Part shown: positions 7,831-15,961 of the stretch, piece by piece
Position numbering within the stretch: position 1 is the stretch's first letter
Layout: the number at the start of each line of letters is the position of its first letter
Source of the DNA: Flavobacteriales bacterium
GTDB lineage: Bacteria; Bacteroidota; Bacteroidia; Flavobacteriales_G; Salibacteraceae
Direction of reading: 5' to 3'
DNA: 46,700 nucleotides
NCBI GenBank assembly: GCA_013204105.1
Contig: JABMOM010000010.1
Location: forward strand, 1-46,700
The notes under the pieces: generated by a model
What the model saw: the letters and a program-made list of their open reading frames with translations, nothing else
Told to the model about the DNA's origin: nothing
Databases searched by the model: none
Position numbers and translations under genes: made by a program

Positions 7831-8241
7831 TTAACTGTCAGTAGCATTCCTGGGCCAGTTCAGCGCGCTCCATACAACCAAGGCCGTTAGGATGGATTCG
7901 ATGATGGCTAGGAAGACATAGAAGATGAACCACGGTGTGAGGCTTCCAAAGGCTATCAAGATCATCATCAGGGTGAATAAGGAACCAAAGACGATGTTCA
8001 ACCATTTATTGAGCACGGGTTTTACTAGCAAAGACACAACGATCATCAGCGGTGGGATGACCATGATCAAAGAAGCAGCAAACAGGGCCATTGGGGAATG
8101 CAGCACATTCTCTCCCCTGATCAAACTATCCACCTTGCCGGGCGTGTACAATTCAAAATAATCTCCATACAAATAGCAAAAGGTAGCAGCCGTCCACAAT
8201 CCGGCGAGCTTGATTTTTACGTTGATCTCGAAGTCTTTCAT
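7831..8241 (-). CDS. DUF6326 family small membrane protein
   Basis: A 136-residue integral membrane protein of unknown function, with four hydrophobic helices. The N-terminus (INVKIKLAGLWTAATFCYLYGDYFELYTPG) has the pattern I associate with DUF6326. I chose ATG at 8241 because the longer in-frame start at 8301 adds a hydrophilic stretch that does not look like a family N-terminus. The gene ends with TAA, about 20 bases before a repeat mosaic. Confidence 0.82.
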   Translation of the reverse strand: MKDFEINVKIKLAGLWTAATFCYLYGDYFELYTPGKVDSLIRGENVLHSPMALFAASLIMVIPPLMIVVSLLVKPVLNKWLNIVFGSLFTLMMILIAFGSLTPWFIFYVFLAIIESILTALVVWSALNWPRNATDS

Positions 8242-8343
8242 AAGGTGGTTTTTTTGCGTCTCATTTTTGGTGTTATGACGTCTAAGACTCCAGACTAACA
8301 CATTAGTTACAATCCAAATTCCCGATCTCCTATCTAGCCTCCG

Positions 8344-8403
8344 TTTGCAATTGAAGTTGAAGTTGAGATTGCAGTTAAACTCCCTAGCGCCTAGCCCCTC
8401 CTA
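8344..8403. repeat. Hexamer array joined to a heptamer array at the GH92 stop codon
   Basis: Six hexamers TTTGCA, ATTGAA, GTTGAA, GTTGAG, ATTGCA, GTTAAA (8344-8379) run directly into CTA-type heptamers CTCCCTA, GCGCCTA, GCCCCTC (8380-8400). The next triplet, CTA (8401-8403), is the TAG stop of the GH92 gene on the minus strand. Confidence 0.82.
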
Positions 8404-11202
8404 CCAAAGCTCAATCTCATCCACAAATACAAACCCCTCCCCACCATGCCCTTGATGCCACTCGGGGAGTGTTCCGAAATTGTAGGCTTTGACTTTGAGG
8501 AAGGAGGCTTCGGTTGGAGCGGAGAGCGTTGCGGTGAAATCCTTCACTTGTACCTCGTAGTCCTCGGCTCGGACGGTGTTGTCTATCGTTGCCACTAGCT
8601 TGAAATCTACGCCATTGTTGGAGGTATAGAACTCCACCCTGGTCGGCATGAGGATCCAGCTGCGGGTGTCTTGGAGGAAGCCGGCGGAAAGGGTTTTAAA
8701 ACGGTGGGGGCCGTCTAAGGCGATCACGCACTCAAAATCTTGGTCTTGGTAGCCTTGCCAATATCCCTTGCGCCAATTCTCGTCGCCTCGGATGCCGTCT
8801 ATGAGTCCTTCTACTCCGCCTGCTGAATACTGGGGATTGTACTCACAGTTCAGTTGTACCTCCCAGTCGGGGTGCGGGTTCTTGTAGTACCGCGCCTTTA
8901 CCGGGCTGCTGGTCCATTGCTCATCTCCGACCACTTTGCTCGACTGAGCTACGATCGTGCGGCTTTCATGGATCCAAAAGGCGGTGTCGGCCATGCTTTC
9001 GGATAACGTACTGTCTTCGTCCATGAAAGCGTAGGATGCCACTTGCCCCTCAGTGGTAGTGATGGAGATGCGCATGCTGTCGTCAAACGACAACGACTGG
9101 GCAGAAATGACGGGAGCTTGGAGATACGTATTAGCGGTTGCGTCTGCCACGGTAAGCGGCTTCGCATTGTGCTCCTGCAACAAGGTAGCGTGATCGATGA
9201 ACAGGCCGTCTTTCAGTGCGGTAGTGACGCTTTCCCGGTTGAAAGTATTGCCATTTTCCAAGTGCACGGTATAGTCGTCGAGGTAGGGCTCTACCAAGGC
9301 GTACTCGGCACGACCCGGTGTTACCGCGTAGATGCCCATGGCCGACATCACGTACCAAGCGCTCATCTGTCCGCAGTCCTCATTCCCGATCAACCCGTCG
9401 GGCTGGGTGGAATAGAAGTCCTTTAAGATCTGGTGCACCCGTTGCTTGGTTTTTTCGGGTCGTTGGATGAAATTGTAGAGGTAGGCCATGTGGTGGCTGG
9501 GCTCATTGCCGTGGGCGTACTGACCGATAAGACCGGTGATGTCCGCTTGGGTGCGTCCCGTGGTTTGCTCAGAAACACTGAACAATTTGTCCAGCTTGGA
9601 TTCGAAGTCGTCCTCCCCTCCCATCGATGCGATCATACCGGGCACGTCCTGCGGCACGAAGAAGGAGTATTGCCATGCATTGCCTTCGGTAAAGTGGTTG
9701 TTCACCTCCCGCGGTTCGAAGGGGGTCAACCAACCGCCGTTGCTTCGCGGGCGCATCAACTTGGTGGCAGGGTCTAAGAGGTTTCTCCATGCATTCGATC
9801 GCCCTAGGTAGCGTGTCGCCACTTCTTCATTCCCCAGGTGATTCGCCACTTGGGCGATGCACCAATCGTCGTACGCGTACTCCAAGGTTTTCGAAACGCT
9901 TTCATGCTCATCGTCAATGGAGAGGAAGCCTTGTTTTCTGTAAGCCGGAAGTCCGAGGTGATTCCACGTTGCGCTCTTCTGCATGGCTTCCAAGGCCAAG
10001 GCTTGATCAAAGTCGTCGATCCCTTTGGCGAGTGCGTCTGCCATGACGGATACGGAGTGATAGCCAATCATGCAGTCCGTCTCGTTGCTGCACAGTTCCC
10101 ATACCGGAAGTCGACCACCTTGCTGGTACATGGCCAAGAAGGTTTGGATGAAGTCGCGCGTGCGGTCTTGTTCGATGATGGTGAAGAGCGGGTGCAAAGC
10201 ACGGAAGGTATCCCAAAGCGAAAAGACCGTGTAGTAGACAAAGCCCTCAGCTTGGTGGATGGCGTTGTCCATGCCCCGGTAGCGCCCATCTACGTCCATG
10301 GCCACGTTGGGGTGGATCATGGTGTGGTAAAGCGCCGTATAAAAGGTGCCTACCTTCTCAGGGTCATCGTCCTGCACTTCGATCTTTCCGAGCTGATCGT
10401 TCCAAGCCTGCTTGGCAGCGGATCGGGTGCCTTCAAAATCCCACTCGGGCAGTTCTGCTTTTAAATTCCGCTCCGCTCCGTCTTCGTCGGCAAAGGAGAT
10501 GCCCACTTTGGCCATCACCGAGACCACCGCGCCGAAGCGGAAAATGACTTTGGTTGAATCGTTGTTAAACACAGGATCAAAGGCTTGATCGAAGACGATG
10601 TAAGCATAGGTATGCTGATCCCGCGCCCATGCATTGCTCCTCCGTCCGACCGCCACGGTATGCTCATCGACGATGCGGATGTGACCCTCGGTCAGCGGAT
10701 CGCGGTGGCTCAAGTCGAGGACGATGCTGCTCGTGCTTTTCGGGAAGGTGTAGTGATGAAATCCGACGCGCGTGGTGGCGGTGAGTTCGGCTTTAATGCC
10801 ATTGTTCAAAGCGACTTCGTAATAACCTGGTTCCGCTTTTTCATCAGCGTGGGAAAACCCAGCTGCGTATTCAGTCTGTTCAAAGGAAGGCTCCCCCACC
10901 TGCGGCATGAGCAGGATGTCTCCGTAATCGCTCACGCCCGTTCCGCTCAAGTGCGTGTGAGAAAAACCGTAGAGGATGCTATCGCTGTAATGGTATCCAC
11001 TGCATCCCTGCCAGCTGCCGTCCACACGCGTATCCGGCGAAAGCTGAACCATTCCGAAGGGCAACGTAGCCCCCGGAAAAGTATGCCCGTTGAAGTCGGT
11101 CCCTACGAAAGGGTTGACGTGATCAGCGGGTGAGGAAGCGGGCGTGCAGGCTTGCACGAGGAGGCTTAATGCAAGGAGGAGAGGAAAGGATGTTCGTTTC
11201 AT
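8401..11202 (-). CDS. GH92 family alpha-mannosidase lipoprotein
   Basis: A 933-residue glycoside hydrolase of family 92, calcium-dependent inverting exo-alpha-mannosidases that trim mannose from N-glycans or mannans. The lipobox LVQAC (Cys19) predicts surface or envelope anchoring. The N-terminal GH92 sandwich starts at HVNPFVGTDFNGHTFPGA (28-45). The catalytic barrel contains WELCSNETDCMIGYHS (368-383), GNEPSHH (565-571, with the presumed catalytic acid E567) and GNEDCGQMSAW (606-616, with the presumed base Asp). After about residue 690 come a chitobiase-C-terminal-like segment and a discoidin-like module (about 795-933), likely carbohydrate binding. No SusC/SusD pair is visible nearby, so it is not in an obvious polysaccharide utilisation locus. 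Confidence 0.95.
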   Translation of the reverse strand: MKRTSFPLLLALSLLVQACTPASSPADHVNPFVGTDFNGHTFPGATLPFGMVQLSPDTRVDGSWQGCSGYHYSDSILYGFSHTHLSGTGVSDYGDILLMPQVGEPSFEQTEYAAGFSHADEKAEPGYYEVALNNGIKAELTATTRVGFHHYTFPKSTSSIVLDLSHRDPLTEGHIRIVDEHTVAVGRRSNAWARDQHTYAYIVFDQAFDPVFNNDSTKVIFRFGAVVSVMAKVGISFADEDGAERNLKAELPEWDFEGTRSAAKQAWNDQLGKIEVQDDDPEKVGTFYTALYHTMIHPNVAMDVDGRYRGMDNAIHQAEGFVYYTVFSLWDTFRALHPLFTIIEQDRTRDFIQTFLAMYQQGGRLPVWELCSNETDCMIGYHSVSVMADALAKGIDDFDQALALEAMQKSATWNHLGLPAYRKQGFLSIDDEHESVSKTLEYAYDDWCIAQVANHLGNEEVATRYLGRSNAWRNLLDPATKLMRPRSNGGWLTPFEPREVNNHFTEGNAWQYSFFVPQDVPGMIASMGGEDDFESKLDKLFSVSEQTTGRTQADITGLIGQYAHGNEPSHHMAYLYNFIQRPEKTKQRVHQILKDFYSTQPDGLIGNEDCGQMSAWYVMSAMGIYAVTPGRAEYALVEPYLDDYTVHLENGNTFNRESVTTALKDGLFIDHATLLQEHNAKPLTVADATANTYLQAPVISAQSLSFDDSMRISITTTEGQVASYAFMDEDSTLSESMADTAFWIHESRTIVAQSSKVVGDEQWTSSPVKARYYKNPHPDWEVQLNCEYNPQYSAGGVEGLIDGIRGDENWRKGYWQGYQDQDFECVIALDGPHRFKTLSAGFLQDTRSWILMPTRVEFYTSNNGVDFKLVATIDNTVRAEDYEVQVKDFTATLSAPTEASFLKVKAYNFGTLPEWHQGHGGEGFVFVDEIELW

Positions 11203-11277
11203 AGTGTCGGGTCGAAAAATAAGGATTCATTTTTCTCTACGTAGTCACGCCAAAGGAGGAAGCCACCCAAAAGCTGT

Positions 11278-11338
11278 CACTTCGAGTGATCGCACATGAA
11301 ACGAACTCGTTAAAACGGACCTTGCGCGATCGTATCGA
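11278..11338. repeat. Long imperfect inverted repeat
   Basis: The outer arms TCGAGTGATCGC (11282-11293) and GCGATCGTATCGA (11326-11338) pair almost completely, and the centre contains the palindrome AACGA-AC-TCGTT (11300-11311). It stands upstream of the GH92 gene (minus strand) and downstream of the hairpin repeat unit of the methyltransferase locus. Transcribed, it could fold into a long stem. Nothing codes here. Confidence 0.65.
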
Positions 11339-11361
11339 GAAGCTTGACCCCAGTGTTCGGG

Positions 11362-11425
11362 AGTGTTCTCGATACATCCCGCCTACGGCGTGACACTCGA
11401 ACTAACATCCTGGGAGGTATCTTCC
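11362..11425. repeat. Hairpin-containing intergenic repeat, copy 2
   Basis: GTGTTCTCGATACA, then the imperfect palindrome TCCCGCC-TAC-GGCGTGA (11377-11393), then CACTCGAACTAACATCC and GGTATCTTCC. Apart from the hairpin loop and one stem mismatch it matches the unit at 2809-2906. The gap 11203-11520 contains this, the long inverted repeat, two heptamer arrays and no gene. Confidence 0.8.
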
Positions 11426-11460
11426 AACTGCGCACTGCGAACTGCGTACTGCCTACTGCC
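11426..11460. repeat. Five tandem heptamers (AACTGCN-type)
   Basis: AACTGCG, CACTGCG, AACTGCG, TACTGCC, TACTGCC in direct succession. It is the counterpart of the seven-unit array at 2910-2958, and the difference in copy number suggests gain or loss of units. Confidence 0.88.
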
Positions 11461-11530
11461 CCACTCCCTACTAATCTTTGCTCTTCAATCTTTCCGCCCT
11501 AACCCCCTAGCTCCTAGTACCTAGCCCTCC
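11461..11530 (-). repeat. Spacer and heptamer array covering the methyltransferase stop codon
   Basis: The plus strand shows a spacer ending in CTTCAATCTTTCCGC, as at the 2959-2999 locus, followed by CCCCCTA, GCTCCTA, GTACCTA, GCCCTCC. The CTA at 11521-11523 is the TAG stop of the methyltransferase gene, so its final residues (LEG) are encoded by the array. Confidence 0.8.
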
Positions 11531-12159
11531 AACCGCCGCGCCAAAACCACCAAATGCATTTCCGTCACTCCGTTCGCTTTTTTGTAGATGATTTCAAAGG
11601 TCTTGAATACTTCCAAATAAGCCTTTGACAGGTCTTCCATCACACGATCCTTCGCATGGTAGTGGAAGTACGAACGATCACCCGTAGACCCCGTTACAAA
11701 ACCAGATTCCTTCGGATTACCGGGGACGAAGCTTAGGTAGCATACTCCTCCCTTTTGGATGAGGCGGCCACAGGCTGAAATCATTTGCGTGCAATCCTCA
11801 GCGGATAGGTACGGAATGATGAATCCACAGACAATTGCGTTGAAGGATTCTTGCAAGGCTCCAACGTCCCGGGCATCCATTACGCGCGCCTCTGCGCTTG
11901 GAACATTGATGTTGACCCGCTCAATCATACTCGGGGAAACATCTGTTGCGGTTATCTGAAGGGTTGGAACTTTCTTCTGGAGGTATTGGGTGATGTTCCC
12001 TGGCCCGCAGCCTATTTCGAGCAATCTACCCTCTTCCGCGCCCAGTGCATCGCAAAATGCAGCGTAGCTCTCGTGATAGATATCCATGTCCATGAACATT
12101 TGCTCATAGCGCTCGGCGAGCTTATCCCAAGTTTGAATGGTCTCTTTGTAAGGGTCCAT
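11521..12159 (-). CDS. Class I SAM-dependent methyltransferase
   Basis: A 212-residue Rossmann-fold methyltransferase. Motif I is LLEIGCGPG (46-54), which binds S-adenosylmethionine. The acidic end of strand beta-2 is seen in ITATDVSPSMIE, and a motif-III-like segment in GFIIPYLSAEDC. The substrate is unknown. No membrane or signal segment is present, so it should be cytoplasmic. Its stop codon and last residues come from a heptamer array. It sits 14 bp downstream of the lipoprotein gene that follows mnmA, probably in the same transcript. Confidence 0.9.
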   Translation of the reverse strand: MDPYKETIQTWDKLAERYEQMFMDMDIYHESYAAFCDALGAEEGRLLEIGCGPGNITQYLQKKVPTLQITATDVSPSMIERVNINVPSAEARVMDARDVGALQESFNAIVCGFIIPYLSAEDCTQMISACGRLIQKGGVCYLSFVPGNPKESGFVTGSTGDRSYFHYHAKDRVMEDLSKAYLEVFKTFEIIYKKANGVTEMHLVVLARRLEG

Positions 12160-12173
12160 GGTTCTGAGTGCAC

Positions 12174-12842
12174 TTAATACCCCACCACCGTCTGGATCCA
12201 GTACAAACCAGAATCCACCTCGAATTGGGTTTCAATGTGATAATAGCGCTTCTCGACCAAGCCCACGTGCTTGGCATAGCGTTCCTCTGAAAAACGCTTG
12301 GTGATGAAATTATCGGTATCGTTGAGTTGGATGACCCGCAGGGCGCTGTCGAAGCTTAAGCTCCCCAATTGCAATGCTTGATGCACTGCTTCAAATTCAT
12401 AATCGACTTGGTCTGCTGCGCTGAAGGCGTTGGCATCCCAGTCCTCACCGTTCTTGGGTGGGTACACCATCACTACCTCGCGTTGGTTGTTCTCTACCTT
12501 TTCGGTGCGCACACCATCGGTTACCACATAAAAGGATGTCCTGAAAGCGAAGTCGCTGGTGTCGTCCTTTTGCACGTAACGTTCAAATCGATAGGCCGTG
12601 CGCCCCTCCAAATCGGTAAAGGTCTCTACACATTCCTCTCGCATGAGAAAGGAGAAGGAATCCACCGTTGCGGTGAATTCATTGTACACCACGGAGTCTA
12701 CTTTGTACTCAACAGAATTGCCAATCACAAGGGGATAATAAGCATATCCGAAATCGATCTTCGCTTGGTCTTTGTCCTTGCCACAGGCCAACATGCCTAG
12801 CGACATGGCGACAAGCCCGAGGTATCGAACGACCTTAGCCAC
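12174..12842 (-). CDS. Lipoprotein of unknown function, GTG start
   Basis: A 222-residue lipoprotein with signal VAKVVRYLGLVAMSLGMLAC (Cys20). I chose the GTG at 12842 because it gives a complete lipoprotein signal peptide and overlaps the last bases of mnmA. The in-frame ATG-type starts further upstream would run deep into mnmA and bury the signal. The mature protein is beta-rich (YYPLVIGNSVEYKVDSVVYNEF, about residues 31-52) with no family I can name. It sits between mnmA and a methyltransferase gene, all on the minus strand with minimal spacing. Confidence 0.78.
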   Translation of the reverse strand: MAKVVRYLGLVAMSLGMLACGKDKDQAKIDFGYAYYPLVIGNSVEYKVDSVVYNEFTATVDSFSFLMREECVETFTDLEGRTAYRFERYVQKDDTSDFAFRTSFYVVTDGVRTEKVENNQREVVMVYPPKNGEDWDANAFSAADQVDYEFEAVHQALQLGSLSFDSALRVIQLNDTDNFITKRFSEERYAKHVGLVEKRYYHIETQFEVDSGLYWIQTVVGY

Positions 12843-13974
12843 CGGCTTCCATCTTTTTATGGAAGGAAATGGGCATCTCAGTGGAGCGGGCGATGAAGCC
12901 TCCTCCGATAACATCATTGCCATCGTAGAACACAGAACTTTGCCCAGGAGCGATCGCACTTACCGAATGCACGAAGTCTACGCGCAACCTACCATCTGCT
13001 TCATTGAAGACATGGCTCAAGGCGCCTTGGTCTTTGTATCGGATCTTGGTAATGGCTTCCATGCCATCCTCAATGGCTGAAAGCTTTTGAATGTTCTGGT
13101 TCCTGACGTACATCGAATGGCCCATCAGGTTCTCTTCTCTGCCCAAATGCACGGTATTGGTATCTGGATCAATCTTCGTCACAAACATCGGCTCGCCAAA
13201 TGCCTTTCCGAGGCCTTTGCGCTGACCGATGGTGTAGTACGGAAAGCCACGATGCACACCCAAATCCTCACCGGCAGGCCCCACAAACCTTCCTCCTTTG
13301 AGTCGTTCTTCTAGCCCTTCTACCCTTCGGTTGAGGAATCCTCGGTAATCATTGTCGGGAACAAAGCAGATCTCGTAGCTCTCGCTTTTCTTGGCCAAGG
13401 ACTCGTAGCCTTGATCCAAGGCCATCTGGCGGATCTCCGGTTTGGTGAATCCACCCAAGGGAAAACGCGTGCGGGCCAAGGCCTCTTGAGACAAGCCCCA
13501 AAGCACGTAGCTCTGATCCTTGTTCTCGTCCAAGCCTTTGGAAATGATGTATCGTCCGTTCTCTTCGCGCCGATTTGCGTAATGTCCGGTTGCGATGAAT
13601 TCGCAGTCGAGCTGGTCCGCCCGGCGCAGCAGCGCATTCCACTTGATGTGCGTATTGCATTGAATGCATGGATTCGGGGTGCGTCCTGCCAGGTACTCTT
13701 CCACGAAATTGTCGATGATGTGATCACCAAACTCCTCTCGTATATCGAGGATCATGTGATGGAAGCCCTTCTCCACCGCCAGCGCGCGTGCATCGTTGAT
13801 GTCGTCTAAGCTGCAACAGCCCGTTGTCTTGCGATTGCCGCCGGACGTGGCGTAATCCCATGTCTTCATGGTCACTCCAATGACCTCATACCCCTCATCG
13901 TGCAGCATCAACGCCGCGACCGAACTGTCGATCCCACCACTCATCGCCACTAATATTCTTCCTTTCTTGCTCAT
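12835..13974 (-). CDS. mnmA: tRNA-specific 2-thiouridylase MnmA
   Basis: A 379-residue enzyme that installs sulfur on U34 of Glu, Gln and Lys tRNAs, using ATP to activate the base and sulfur from a persulfide relay. The PP-loop motif SGGIDSS (12-18) binds ATP. The two redox cysteines are C106 (NPCIQCN) and C203 (SYEICFV). A conserved GHY (130-132) and the C-terminal beta-barrel (KIDPDTNTVHLGREENL and beyond) are present. Length fits the family. The TAA stop overlaps the GTG of the next gene. Confidence 0.97.
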   Translation of the reverse strand: MSKKGRILVAMSGGIDSSVAALMLHDEGYEVIGVTMKTWDYATSGGNRKTTGCCSLDDINDARALAVEKGFHHMILDIREEFGDHIIDNFVEEYLAGRTPNPCIQCNTHIKWNALLRRADQLDCEFIATGHYANRREENGRYIISKGLDENKDQSYVLWGLSQEALARTRFPLGGFTKPEIRQMALDQGYESLAKKSESYEICFVPDNDYRGFLNRRVEGLEERLKGGRFVGPAGEDLGVHRGFPYYTIGQRKGLGKAFGEPMFVTKIDPDTNTVHLGREENLMGHSMYVRNQNIQKLSAIEDGMEAITKIRYKDQGALSHVFNEADGRLRVDFVHSVSAIAPGQSSVFYDGNDVIGGGFIARSTEMPISFHKKMEAGG

Positions 13975-14119
13975 ATCTCTTTCTCTCTCAACGAAGTTGA
14001 GTCTGCAAAGTTCGAATTAATATGCGAACGCCATCGGCTTTAAGCAGATTCTAGACTTCACCCACTCAAAGTCGCCGACCTGCGCACTTTCCTTACATTT
14101 ATGTTTCAAATCACCCCTT

Positions 14120-14575
14120 ATGGCACTCAAGTACACCTGCGAAATCACGATCAACAAACCGCGCGAAGAGGTCGTTCGATTGATGGACGACCCTGCCAAC
14201 ATGAAACATTGGCAACCCGGATTCATCAGCTTGGAACCTCTAACAGGTACCCCTGGAGAAAAGGGCGCCAAATCCCTTCTGAAATACAAAATGGGCAGGC
14301 GCGACATGGAGATGACAGAAACGATTTCTGAGCGCAACCTGCCCGAAATATTCAGCGCGATTTACGAAGCCGAGAACGTGTGGAACGAACAGATCAATCG
14401 CTTCATTGAAGTGGATGCGTACACGACCAAATGGGTATCTGAAAGTGTGTTCAAAATGGGTGGCCCCATGAAGCTCATGGCATGGCTCATGCCGGGGATG
14501 TTCAAAAAGCAATCACAGCAGTACCTCGGGCATTTCAAGGCTTTTGTAGAAGAAGGGAAATCGTTGGCTAAGTAA
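14120..14575 (+). CDS. SRPBCC family protein
   Basis: A 151-residue START/Bet v 1-like (SRPBCC) fold protein, expected to bind a hydrophobic ligand in a deep cavity; the ligand is unknown. Typical features are the first strand YTCEITINKPREEVVRLMDD, the MKHWQPGF segment and a long C-terminal helix (residues about 120-148). There is no signal peptide. It is a single gene, convergent with the MORN gene. A box resembling the Bacteroidota -7 element (TACATTTA, 14094-14101) lies just upstream of the ATG. Confidence 0.88.
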   Translation: MALKYTCEITINKPREEVVRLMDDPANMKHWQPGFISLEPLTGTPGEKGAKSLLKYKMGRRDMEMTETISERNLPEIFSAIYEAENVWNEQINRFIEVDAYTTKWVSESVFKMGGPMKLMAWLMPGMFKKQSQQYLGHFKAFVEEGKSLAK

Positions 14576-14579
14576 AGGG

Positions 14580-15377
14580 TTACCTCGGTGCGCCGCGCTC
14601 GTAGAATTGACGCTGCAGTTCTTCTTCTGGCATGACATCTTCTTCCTTGAGTTCCACGTCTAGCTTCTCTTTCTTGTAGCCTTCTTCGATCTGTTCTTTG
14701 GTCATTTCGCCATCCTCAAAGAGCTGTTGGATCATGATGCGTCCGTCGTCATCGTACTCAATCCACAATCCGTCCTTGACGGCTGCTACATACTTTCCTT
14801 CGCGGTAAATGGAACCGTCATCGTAGTACTGCTTGAAATCGCCGTCGTAGGTGTTGTCTCTATAGGTTCCTTCTCTCAAAATCTTGCCCGAAGTGGTGTA
14901 CTCCTTGAAAGGGCCGTTCTTCAATCCGTCTACATAGGGCGTTTCTGCCGCTAGTTGACCGTTGAGGTGATAGACTTTCACCAAACCCTCCAGCTTTCCG
15001 TGGCTGTACGGCTCAATCGAGCTCAAGATGGCCTGGTTGTCATAGAAACGCCACTCGCCGTGTTTCTGCTCCGCTTGGTACATTCCTTCGCCCATGATCG
15101 TTCCGTTCTTGTGGAAGAACTTGGCTTCTGAATGCCCTTTTTCCCGGGTTTCTACCTGCGAACTTTTCTCTCCGGTTTCATAGTAATAGAAAAACGTGCC
15201 GACTGGTTTTCCATGTTCAAATTGACCGCGGTATCGGACAAAATCAGACTCGGGATAATTTACTTCCCATTCGCCGTGTTTCTTTCCATCGGCGTCTAAT
15301 GCGTTTGGAGCATCCCCTTGGGCATGGACTTGAAACGCCAGCAATACGACACAAAACAACAGTAGTATTCTTCTCAT
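14580..15377 (-). CDS. Secreted MORN-variant (YwqK-like) repeat protein
   Basis: A 265-residue exported protein from ATG at 15377; a longer in-frame start at 15416 would place charged residues ahead of the signal MRRILLLFCVVLLAFQVHA. The mature part is made of short MORN_2-type repeats with the G-x-W-x-x-Y / G-x-x-x-x-Y-x-x-x-G pattern (HGEWRFYDNQ, DGDFKQYYDDGSIYREGKY, DGLWIEYDDDG). Databases often label such proteins YwqK family antitoxin, but no toxin partner is present and I do not infer one. The C-terminus (about 225-265) is acidic and charged. Confidence 0.88.
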   Translation of the reverse strand: MRRILLLFCVVLLAFQVHAQGDAPNALDADGKKHGEWEVNYPESDFVRYRGQFEHGKPVGTFFYYYETGEKSSQVETREKGHSEAKFFHKNGTIMGEGMYQAEQKHGEWRFYDNQAILSSIEPYSHGKLEGLVKVYHLNGQLAAETPYVDGLKNGPFKEYTTSGKILREGTYRDNTYDGDFKQYYDDGSIYREGKYVAAVKDGLWIEYDDDGRIMIQQLFEDGEMTKEQIEEGYKKEKLDVELKEEDVMPEEELQRQFYERGAPR

Positions 15378-15418
15378 CACGGACAAATGTATGCGCAGTA
15401 ACGAACGATTTGGCAAGA

Positions 15419-15961
15419 TTATTTGGAACTTATCCTCTCCACAAAGTGAAATAAACTGGGCGTGCTGAAATGTTCTGGATCAGAGTGACCGATTCGAACG
15501 CACTGCATACCTAGACGCTTACCAAATTCCATGTCTGAAACGGAGTCCCCAACCATGACCGAACGACTGAAGTCGATTTCAGGAAATTTTTCGCGTGCAT
15601 TGAAGGCCATTCCGGTGTTCGGTTTTCTGCACGGGGGATTGTCCTTTGCCAGACCGGTGCAGTATTGAACCGCATCTATTCTTCCGCCGTGATTGAATAC
15701 CTCGGCGAGCATGAATTGGTGAATGCCCAGCAATTCATTCTCACTCATCAAGCCTTTGCCTACGCCTTGTTGGTTGGTCACGACCACGATCGGACCAAAG
15801 GTGTTGGCGCAGATCTCTAAGGATTTGAGGACTTCAGGTAAGAATTCAAATTCATCGATGTGCTTCACGTAGTCGTTCTGGAGCTTGCGGTTGATCACGC
15901 CGTCGCGGTCCAAGAACAGCGTCCACGAATCATCGATTTTTTGTATCCAATCCTCTGCCAT
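15419..15961 (-). CDS. gmhB: D-glycero-D-manno-heptose-1,7-bisphosphate phosphatase-like (GmhB)
   Basis: A 180-residue HAD-superfamily phosphatase removing the C7 phosphate from heptose bisphosphate in nucleotide-heptose synthesis. The nucleophile and acid are D18 and D20 (FLDRDGVIN). Motif II is VVVTNQQGVGKG and motif III/IV includes CRKPNTGM and MVGDSVSDMEFG. The zinc loop of classical GmhB seems incomplete (YCTGLAKDNPPC has fewer Cys/His). The ATG at 15961 shares its A with the gmhA stop (TGATG), so I use it rather than the TTG three bases earlier. The neighbouring gmhA supports the assignment. Confidence 0.92.
   Translation of the reverse strand: MAEDWIQKIDDSWTLFLDRDGVINRKLQNDYVKHIDEFEFLPEVLKSLEICANTFGPIVVVTNQQGVGKGLMSENELLGIHQFMLAEVFNHGGRIDAVQYCTGLAKDNPPCRKPNTGMAFNAREKFPEIDFSRSVMVGDSVSDMEFGKRLGMQCVRIGHSDPEHFSTPSLFHFVERISSK

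Noticed and set aside
14017-14337. Minus-strand frame between mnmA and the SRPBCC gene
   Set aside because: It is opposite the start of the SRPBCC gene and its translation has no recognisable features.
14580-15377. Toxin-antitoxin system suggested by the YwqK-type MORN repeats
   Set aside because: The protein is secreted, and no toxin-like small gene is adjacent; the antitoxin label is only a database name.
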